A stretch of 20,212 nt of DNA from an uncultured Eubacteriales bacterium (lineage in GTDB: Bacteria > Bacillota > Clostridia > Oscillospirales > RGIG7773), in the NCBI GenBank assembly GCA_934541205.1, contig CAKTDK010000017.1:1-20212 (forward strand). The letters run 5' to 3'. Each line of letters begins with the position of its first letter. Within the stretch, counting starts at the first letter, position 1. The notes beneath the pieces are model-generated. The model saw nothing but the letters and a program-made list of their open reading frames with translations. It was not told where the DNA came from and did no database searches. Both the position numbers and the translations under genes were made by a program. Below are positions 14,668 to 20,212 of this stretch, piece after piece.

Positions 14668-15645
14668 ATGTTTGCAAAAATTATAGGTACCGGAAGTTAT
14701 GCGCCGGATTTAATACTTGATAACTTTAAAATGTCGGAAATGGTTGAAACCAGTGACGAATGGATTGTTGAAAGAACAGGTATAAGAAAAAGGCATATAT
14801 GCAGTGAAATGGAAAATTATCAAATGGGTGTAATTGCGGCAAAAAAGGCGCTGGAAAACGCCGGTTTGGATGCCAAGGATATTGATATGATTATTGCAAC
14901 TACGGTTACGCCTGATTATGTAACTCCTTCAACGGCTTGCTGTATTCAGGGAGAAATCGGAGCGGTAAACGCTTTTGCTTTTGATATGAATGCCGGATGC
15001 ACCGGCTTTGTTTATGCTCTTGATATGGCCGATGCTTTTATAAAAACAGGAAAAGCGAAAAATGTATTGATTGTTTCTTCTGAAATTTTATCAAGAATAA
15101 CGGATTATACTGACAGAACTACTTGTGTTTTGTTCGGTGACGGGGCGGGAGCCGCCGTTTTAACCGCTGATGAAAGTACAGGAATTTTGGGAAGCTATCT
15201 TGCGGCCGAAGGCGAAAAACGCGATGTTCTTATCGCCAGAGGTCTTAGAAATAATTCGGTATTTACAGATGATTGTAAAGATGACGGATTAAAAGGCAAT
15301 TTTCTAAAAATGGACGGTAAAGAAGTTTACAAATTTGCGGTAAACGCGCTGCCTAAGGCGTTTGATATGGCTCTTGAAAATGCGAAAGTTAAGTCAAGTG
15401 ATATAAAATATCTGTTTGCGCATCAGGCAAATGAAAGAATTTTAAAAACTGTTATAAAGAAATACGGCTTTGATGAAAAAACGGTTCCTATGAATATCTC
15501 AGAATACGGAAATACTTCAAGCGCTTCAATTCCTATTTTATTTGACGAATACAATAAAAACGGAATAATAAAAAAAGGAGATATAATTGCGTTTTCGGGT
15601 TTTGGTTCTGGTCTTACTTACGGAGCAGTAATTGTAAAAATGTAA
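14668..15645 (+). CDS. fabH: Beta-ketoacyl-ACP synthase III
   Basis: Starts fatty acid synthesis by condensing acetyl-CoA (or a branched primer) with malonyl-ACP. The triad is complete: Cys111 in NAGCTGF, His252 in FAHQANERI and Asn282 in YGNTSSASIP; GFGSGLTYG closes the fold. An ATG at 14644 opens the same frame but would lie only a few bases from the predicted transcript start. The ATG at 14668 gives MFAKIIGTGSY, the family N terminus, with GAGG 11 bases upstream, so I choose it: 325 residues, the usual length. It is the first gene of the fab operon, 12 bases before fabK. Primer preference (straight or branched) cannot be decided here. Confidence 0.96.
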   Translation: MFAKIIGTGSYAPDLILDNFKMSEMVETSDEWIVERTGIRKRHICSEMENYQMGVIAAKKALENAGLDAKDIDMIIATTVTPDYVTPSTACCIQGEIGAVNAFAFDMNAGCTGFVYALDMADAFIKTGKAKNVLIVSSEILSRITDYTDRTTCVLFGDGAGAAVLTADESTGILGSYLAAEGEKRDVLIARGLRNNSVFTDDCKDDGLKGNFLKMDGKEVYKFAVNALPKAFDMALENAKVKSSDIKYLFAHQANERILKTVIKKYGFDEKTVPMNISEYGNTSSASIPILFDEYNKNGIIKKGDIIAFSGFGSGLTYGAVIVKM

Positions 15646-15657
15646 AGGAGCATAAAA

Positions 15658-16599
15658 ATGAAAAATAGTTTAACTGAAATGCTTGGAATAAAATATCCGA
15701 TTTTTCAAGGCGGTATGGCTTGGGTTTCGGGTTCAAATCTTGCAGCCGCAGTGTCAAATGCAGGAGGAATTGGTATTATCGCTGGCGGAAGCGCCCCCGG
15801 TGAACACATAAGAAATGAAATAAGAAAAGCAAAAAAACTTACTGATAAACCTTTTGGTGTAAATATTATGCTTATGAGTCCTAATGCTGATGAGCTTTCC
15901 GATATAGTAATAGAAGAAAATGTAAAAGTTGTAACTACTGGAGCAGGAAGTCCCGGAAAATACATAGAGAAATGGAAAAATGCAGGAATAAAAATTTTTC
16001 CTGTAATTCCGTCGGTGGCACTTGCATTAAGAATGGAAAAACTGGGTGTTGACGGAGTTATAGCGGAGGGAACCGAAAGCGGAGGACATATTGGAGAACT
16101 TACTACAATGGCTCTTTTGCCTCAGGTTACAAAGGCACTCAAAATACCGGTTCTGGGAGCCGGAGGAATAGGAGACGGAAGAGGAGTTGCGGCGGCTTTT
16201 TCTCTCGGAGCGTTGGGAGTACAATGCGGAACATGTTTTTTGCCGTCATTTGAGTGTACGGTAAATCAAAATTATAAGGATTTGGTCTTAAAAGCGGGGG
16301 ATACTTCCACGCAAGTAACCGGAAGAAGCCATGGTCACCCTATAAGAGCTTTAAAAAATAAAATGATGAAGGAATATGCAAAGCTTGAAAAGGAAGGCGC
16401 TGAATTCGAAAAATTGGAAGAGCTTACCTTGGGTTCTTTAAAAAAGGCTGTAATAGATGGAAATATAAATGAAGGTTCTTTTATGGCAGGACAGATTGCA
16501 GGGCTTATAAATGAAAGCAAATCCTGCAAAGATATAATTGAAAATATGTTTAAAGAAGCAGAAGAAGTTATAAACAGTTTATATAGTTTATATAAATAA
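15658..16599 (+). CDS. fabK: Enoyl-ACP reductase II (FMN-dependent)
   Basis: Catalyses the last reduction of each elongation cycle using FMN and NAD(P)H; this class replaces FabI in many clostridia and streptococci and is insensitive to triclosan. The TIM-barrel shows IFQGGMAWVSG near the start, NAGGIGIIAGG, GVNIML, TTGAGSP, EGTESGGHIGE with His144 (the residue number known as catalytic in the S. pneumoniae enzyme), GAGGIGDGRG and GALGVQCGTCFL. At 313 residues it is standard. Related nitronate monooxygenases share the fold, but the operon context and His144 favour FabK. AAAGGAG overlaps the region just after the fabH stop. Confidence 0.95.
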   Translation: MKNSLTEMLGIKYPIFQGGMAWVSGSNLAAAVSNAGGIGIIAGGSAPGEHIRNEIRKAKKLTDKPFGVNIMLMSPNADELSDIVIEENVKVVTTGAGSPGKYIEKWKNAGIKIFPVIPSVALALRMEKLGVDGVIAEGTESGGHIGELTTMALLPQVTKALKIPVLGAGGIGDGRGVAAAFSLGALGVQCGTCFLPSFECTVNQNYKDLVLKAGDTSTQVTGRSHGHPIRALKNKMMKEYAKLEKEGAEFEKLEELTLGSLKKAVIDGNINEGSFMAGQIAGLINESKSCKDIIENMFKEAEEVINSLYSLYK

Positions 16600-16614
16600 A
16601 ACTGGGAGGTTTAT

Positions 16615-17349
16615 ATGGGAAAATGTATTATTGTTACCGGCGCCTCAACAGGTATCGGAGCAAAAATTTCTGAAGAGCTTGCAAAATCCGGATATGATAT
16701 TGCAATAAATTATATAGGTGATATTAAGGCGGCTGAAGAGGTAAAATCAAAATGCGAAAGTTTTGGAGTAAAAGCTGAAATTTTTTTCGCGGATGTGTCT
16801 GATTTTTCACAATGTGAAAATATGCTGAAAGAAATAAATGAAAAATTTGATAACATATACGGGCTTGTAAATAATGCCGGAATAACAAGAGATACTCTTC
16901 TTTTAAGAATGAGTGAAAAACAGTTTGACGATGTTATAAATGTTAATCTTAAAAGCGTGTTTAACATGTCAAAGCTTGTTTCAGCTCAGCTTATAAGAGC
17001 GAGAAAAGGGAAAATTGTTTCCATGGCAAGCGTTGTAGGTCTTTCGGGTTCGGCGGGTCAGACAAACTATGCGGCTTCAAAAGCGGGAATAATAGGGTTT
17101 ACAAAATCTCTTGCAAAAGAAATAGGTTCAAGGGGAATATGTGTAAACTGTATTGCTCCGGGCTTTGTTGAAACTCCTATGACAGATGTACTTAATGAAA
17201 AATATAAAGAAGAATTATTATCGCAGATTCCTTTAAAAAGATACGGTAAGACTGAAGATATTGCAAATGCGGTAAAGTTTTTAATTTCTGAAGACGCTGA
17301 TTATATTACAGGTCAGGTAATTTGTGTAGACGGCGGTCTTGCATTATAA
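16615..17349 (+). CDS. fabG: 3-oxoacyl-ACP reductase
   Basis: An NADPH-dependent short-chain dehydrogenase that reduces the 3-keto group made by FabH and FabF. Visible are TGASTGIG (8-15, cofactor loop), the structural NNAG (86-89), catalytic Asn111, Ser139 in SMASVVG, Tyr152 and Lys156 in NYAASKAG, and the C-terminal GQVICVDGG. The 244-residue length is typical. GGGAGGT sits 5 bases before the ATG and the gap to fabK is 15 bases. Confidence 0.95.
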   Translation: MGKCIIVTGASTGIGAKISEELAKSGYDIAINYIGDIKAAEEVKSKCESFGVKAEIFFADVSDFSQCENMLKEINEKFDNIYGLVNNAGITRDTLLLRMSEKQFDDVINVNLKSVFNMSKLVSAQLIRARKGKIVSMASVVGLSGSAGQTNYAASKAGIIGFTKSLAKEIGSRGICVNCIAPGFVETPMTDVLNEKYKEELLSQIPLKRYGKTEDIANAVKFLISEDADYITGQVICVDGGLAL

Positions 17350-17364
17350 TTTCGGAGGTAAAAA

Positions 17365-18600
17365 ATGAACAGAGTAGTTATTACAGGGATGGGTGTTATA
17401 TCTCCTGCTGGAAATAAATTGGATACTTTTTTTCAAAGGCTTTTAAGCGGAGAAACCTGTGTTGATAAAATTACTGCTTTTGATACAGAAGGTTTTAAAG
17501 CAACTTTAGCTGCTGAAGTAAAGGATTTTGACCCACATGAATATTTGGATAAAAAGGAAGTAAAAAGAACAGACAGATTTTGTCATTTTGCTATTGCAGC
17601 CGCTGACGAAGCGGTAAAAGACAGCGGAATTGATCTCGAGAATATTGATTTGGAACGTGTAGGCGTTATTTTTGCAAGCGGAATAGGCGGTATTATGACT
17701 TTGGAGGAGGAACACAGTAAGCTTATTAAGTTTGGTCCTTCAAAAATTTCTCCTTTATTTATTCCAAAAATGATAGGGAATATGGCATGCGGAAAAATTT
17801 CTATGAGGTTTGGTTTTAAAGGTACTTGTTATTGTCCTGTTTCTGCCTGTGCTTCCTCAGCTCATGCAATAGGAGAAGCTTTTCATGAGATTTCTAGCGG
17901 AAGAAGTGATATTATAGTTGCAGGAGGAGCAGAGGCTGCTATTACTCCTCTTTCTGTTGCAGGTTTTACAAATATGACTGCGCTTTCTACATCAGATGAT
18001 AAGGACGCCGCTTCTCTTCCTTTTGATAAAAGAAGAAACGGATTTGCAATGGGAGAGGGAGCGGGAGCCTTAATCCTTGAAAGCTATGAAAGCGCAAAAA
18101 AAAGAAATGCGAAAATTTACGCTGAAATCTGCGGATACGGTTCTACTGCCGACGCATATCACATAACAAGTCCTGATCCTGAAGGAAAAGGTGCTTCAAA
18201 GGCTATGATTATAGCCATTAAAGAAGCGGGAATAGAACCTAAAGACATAGATTATATCAATGCTCATGGAACAGGAACTCCTTTAAACGATGCTTTTGAG
18301 ACACTGGCAATAAAAAATACTTTCGGAGAAAAGGCATATGATGTGGCAATATCTTCAACTAAGGGAGTAACCGGACATCTTTTAGGAGCTGCGGGAGCAG
18401 TTGAAGCGATTGCAGCAGCTCTTTCCATAAAAAATTCTGTAATACCTCCTACGGCTAATTTAATTCAGCCGGATGAAGAACTTGATCTTGATTATGTTCC
18501 TTTAAAGGCTCGTGAAATGAAAGTTAAATATGCTTTAAGCAATTCTTTGGGATTCGGCGGTTCAAATGCATCAATTCTTTTAAAGAAAGCAGAGGATTAA
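17365..18600 (+). CDS. fabF: Beta-ketoacyl-ACP synthase II
   Basis: The elongating condensing enzyme that extends acyl-ACP with malonyl-ACP. The Cys-His-His triad is complete: Cys162 in SACASSAHA, His301 in NAHGTGTPLND and His338 in KGVTGHLLGAAG, with Lys333 nearby; NSLGFGGSNAS forms the C-terminal loop. At 411 residues it is full length. TCGGAGG lies about 8 bases before the ATG. The TAA stop is directly followed by the accB ATG with no gap, implying coupled translation. Confidence 0.97.
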   Translation: MNRVVITGMGVISPAGNKLDTFFQRLLSGETCVDKITAFDTEGFKATLAAEVKDFDPHEYLDKKEVKRTDRFCHFAIAAADEAVKDSGIDLENIDLERVGVIFASGIGGIMTLEEEHSKLIKFGPSKISPLFIPKMIGNMACGKISMRFGFKGTCYCPVSACASSAHAIGEAFHEISSGRSDIIVAGGAEAAITPLSVAGFTNMTALSTSDDKDAASLPFDKRRNGFAMGEGAGALILESYESAKKRNAKIYAEICGYGSTADAYHITSPDPEGKGASKAMIIAIKEAGIEPKDIDYINAHGTGTPLNDAFETLAIKNTFGEKAYDVAISSTKGVTGHLLGAAGAVEAIAAALSIKNSVIPPTANLIQPDEELDLDYVPLKAREMKVKYALSNSLGFGGSNASILLKKAED

Positions 18601-19038
18601 ATGGATAAATTAATTAAAAATTATGACAAGTTTATTGATTTGATGGATAAATTTCAAAACAGTAATATGACGTCTATGGAAATAAATGACGGAGATTTTC
18701 ATATAAAATTTGATAAAAATGCAGAAAATCCTGTAATAAATACAGTTTTAAAAGAAGATATAAAAGCCGAGCCGACAACTGTATTAAGAGAAAAGAAAAG
18801 CAACAAAAATGCTATCAAATCTCCTATTGTAGGAACTTTTTATCAAGCACCGTCTTCTGATTCAAAACCTTTTGTTACGGCAGGTTCAAGCGTAAAAAAA
18901 GGTGATATTTTATGTATTGTTGAGGCTATGAAAGTAATGAATGAAATTACTGCGGAATTTGACTGCAAAATCAAGGAGATTTTAGTTTCCGACGGTGATG
19001 TGGTAGGATTTGGACAGGATTTATTTATATATGAATAA
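18601..19038 (+). CDS. accB: Biotin carboxyl carrier protein of acetyl-CoA carboxylase
   Basis: Carries biotin between the carboxylase and carboxyltransferase steps that make malonyl-CoA. Three parts are visible: an N-terminal segment of about 40 residues for complex assembly, a charged linker (about 40-70), and the biotinyl domain (about 71-145) with the classic EAMKVMNE, the lysine at 111 being biotinylated. The length of 145 residues is usual. Its ribosome binding site (GAGGA) lies inside the end of fabF. Confidence 0.96.
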   Translation: MDKLIKNYDKFIDLMDKFQNSNMTSMEINDGDFHIKFDKNAENPVINTVLKEDIKAEPTTVLREKKSNKNAIKSPIVGTFYQAPSSDSKPFVTAGSSVKKGDILCIVEAMKVMNEITAEFDCKIKEILVSDGDVVGFGQDLFIYE

Positions 19039-19049
19039 AGGTGAATATT

Positions 19050-19475
19050 ATGTTAAATAAAGAGCAGATAAAAGAAATAATTCCTCACAGAGATCCTTTT
19101 CTTTTAGTTGACGAAATTTTAGAAATGAAAACCTTGGAATATGCGGTAGGTAAACTTACTTTAACGGGAGATGAATATTTTTTTAAAGGACATTTTCCGG
19201 ATTATAAGGTTATGCCGGGGGTTCTTATTTTGGAGGCTATGGCACAGACAGGCGCGGTTGCTGCTCTTTCTCATGAGGATTACAAGGGGAAAATAGCTTT
19301 TTTTGCCGGTGCGGATAATGTGAAATTTAAAAATCAGGTAAGACCCGGGGATACAATTATTATGAAAGTTCAGATTGAAAAGATAAAATTCGGAATAGGA
19401 TTTGGAAAAGGTGAAGCCTATGTAAATGATAAGCTTTGCGCAAGCGCCGTTATAAAATTTGCTGTTTCAAAATAA
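19050..19475 (+). CDS. fabZ: 3-hydroxyacyl-ACP dehydratase
   Basis: Dehydrates 3-hydroxyacyl-ACP to the trans-2-enoyl form. The hot-dog fold shows IIPHRDPFLLVD near the start, then the catalytic His48 in FKGHFPDYKVMPG and Glu62 in LILEAMAQTGAV. A GTG at 19041 opens the frame earlier, but that GTG lies within AAAGGTGA, which serves as the binding site for the ATG at 19050; this gives 141 residues, the standard size. Without FabA or FabM in view, how unsaturated chains are made is not shown here. Confidence 0.95.
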   Translation: MLNKEQIKEIIPHRDPFLLVDEILEMKTLEYAVGKLTLTGDEYFFKGHFPDYKVMPGVLILEAMAQTGAVAALSHEDYKGKIAFFAGADNVKFKNQVRPGDTIIMKVQIEKIKFGIGFGKGEAYVNDKLCASAVIKFAVSK

Positions 19476-19487
19476 GGAGCTTTGATT

Positions 19488-20212
19488 ATGTTTAAAAGAA
19501 TACTTATTGCAAACAGAGGAGAAATAGCTGTAAGAGTTATAAGAGCCTGCCGCGACATGGGTATAATAAGTGTTGGAGTATATTCAAAGGCGGACAGAGA
19601 TTCTCTTCATAAATATTTGGCGGATGAAAAAATATGTATAGGACCTCCTTCACCAAAAGACAGTTATCTCAATATGAAAAATATTATTTCTGCCGCGGTT
19701 TCTATGGGAGCCGATGCTATTCATCCGGGATATGGTTTTTTATCTGAAAATATTGAATTTGCAAAAATGTGCGAAGAAAATAATATTGAATTTATAGGTC
19801 CGTCTTATAAGTCCATTGCGCTTATGGGAGATAAAGCTGCAGCAAGAGAAACGATGATTAAGGCCGGAGTTCCGGTAATTCCAGGATCACACGGACTTGT
19901 AAAAAGCTATAAGGAAGCTCTGGAGGTTTCAAAAAAAATAGGTTATCCCGTTATGGTTAAAGCCTCAAACGGAGGCGGCGGAAGAGGAATCAGAAAAGTT
20001 GACAGAGAAGAAGATTTAAAAAATGCAATTCAATCTGCAAAAAGCGAAGCTAAAGCGAATTTTGGTGATGACGGGATATATATTGAAAAATGTATTTTAA
20101 ATCCTCGCCATATTGAAATTCAAATTCTCGGAGATAAATACGGCAATGTTGTACATCTTTATGACAGGGATTGTTCTTTGCAAAGACGGCATCAAAAAAT
20201 TATTGAAGAAAG
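19488..20212 (+). CDS. accC: Biotin carboxylase subunit of acetyl-CoA carboxylase (partial)
   Basis: The window holds the first 241 codons; the frame is open to the edge (full-length AccC is about 450 residues). It carboxylates the biotin on AccB using ATP and bicarbonate. The N-terminal biotin-carboxylase domain starts FKRILIANRGEIAVRVIRA and includes HPGYGFLSEN. The ATP-grasp domain begins with GDKAAARETM and shows KASNGGGGRGIRK, RHIEIQILGD and DRDCSLQRRHQKIIE at the edge. AAGGAG precedes the ATG at 19488, 12 bases after fabZ. The following genes are probably accD and accA, but they lie outside the window. Confidence 0.96.
   Translation, partial: MFKRILIANRGEIAVRVIRACRDMGIISVGVYSKADRDSLHKYLADEKICIGPPSPKDSYLNMKNIISAAVSMGADAIHPGYGFLSENIEFAKMCEENNIEFIGPSYKSIALMGDKAAARETMIKAGVPVIPGSHGLVKSYKEALEVSKKIGYPVMVKASNGGGGRGIRKVDREEDLKNAIQSAKSEAKANFGDDGIYIEKCILNPRHIEIQILGDKYGNVVHLYDRDCSLQRRHQKIIEE

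Overview
The window reads as a chromosomal segment of a low-GC, Gram-positive anaerobe of the Clostridia type. The evidence is a very AT-rich sequence with strong AGGAGG-type ribosome binding sites, FabK as the only enoyl-ACP reductase seen, the DarA-HolB-RicT cluster, a FemAB-type cell-wall enzyme, and a corrinoid-dependent MetH without a reactivation domain. The genus cannot be settled from this sequence.

Layout. Bases 1-326 carry no gene and hold two hairpins, one being the probable ssrA terminator, plus a short tRNA-like fragment. The minus strand from 673 down to 327 is tmRNA (ssrA). An alpha/beta-hydrolase and smpB follow on the same strand, so both trans-translation partners lie together with an esterase-like gene between them. 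Next come metH and metF (methionine branch of one-carbon metabolism), then ricT, holB, darA, an Orn/Lys/Arg-decarboxylase-family gene and a FemAB-like gene, read as one transcript from a near-consensus promoter at 9896-9924. A two-CBS-domain gene and a short queG-like gene complete the minus-strand block. At about 11,300 the queG-like gene and glyA diverge from two back-to-back promoters. glyA and a GNAT acetyltransferase face a HAD phosphatase tail to tail, with an elaborate 93-base palindrome between them.

After an AT-rich 389-base spacer, a perfect consensus sigma-A promoter (TTGACA-17-TATAAT) drives a type II fatty acid operon on the plus strand: fabH, fabK, fabG, fabF, accB, fabZ, accC (cut by the window end). 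It covers initiation, elongation, reduction, dehydration and the biotin carrier/biotin carboxylase half of acetyl-CoA carboxylase. acpP and fabD, often inside such operons, are absent from this stretch.

Most of the window is conserved housekeeping sequence. I found no CRISPR array, prophage, transposase, toxin-antitoxin pair or defence island, and nothing I would call a new system. The most unusual points are the structured palindrome at 13324-13416, the tRNA-like fragment beside the ssrA 3' end, the gene content around darA-holB-ricT (no tmk or yaaR), the short QueG, and corrected translation starts for several genes.
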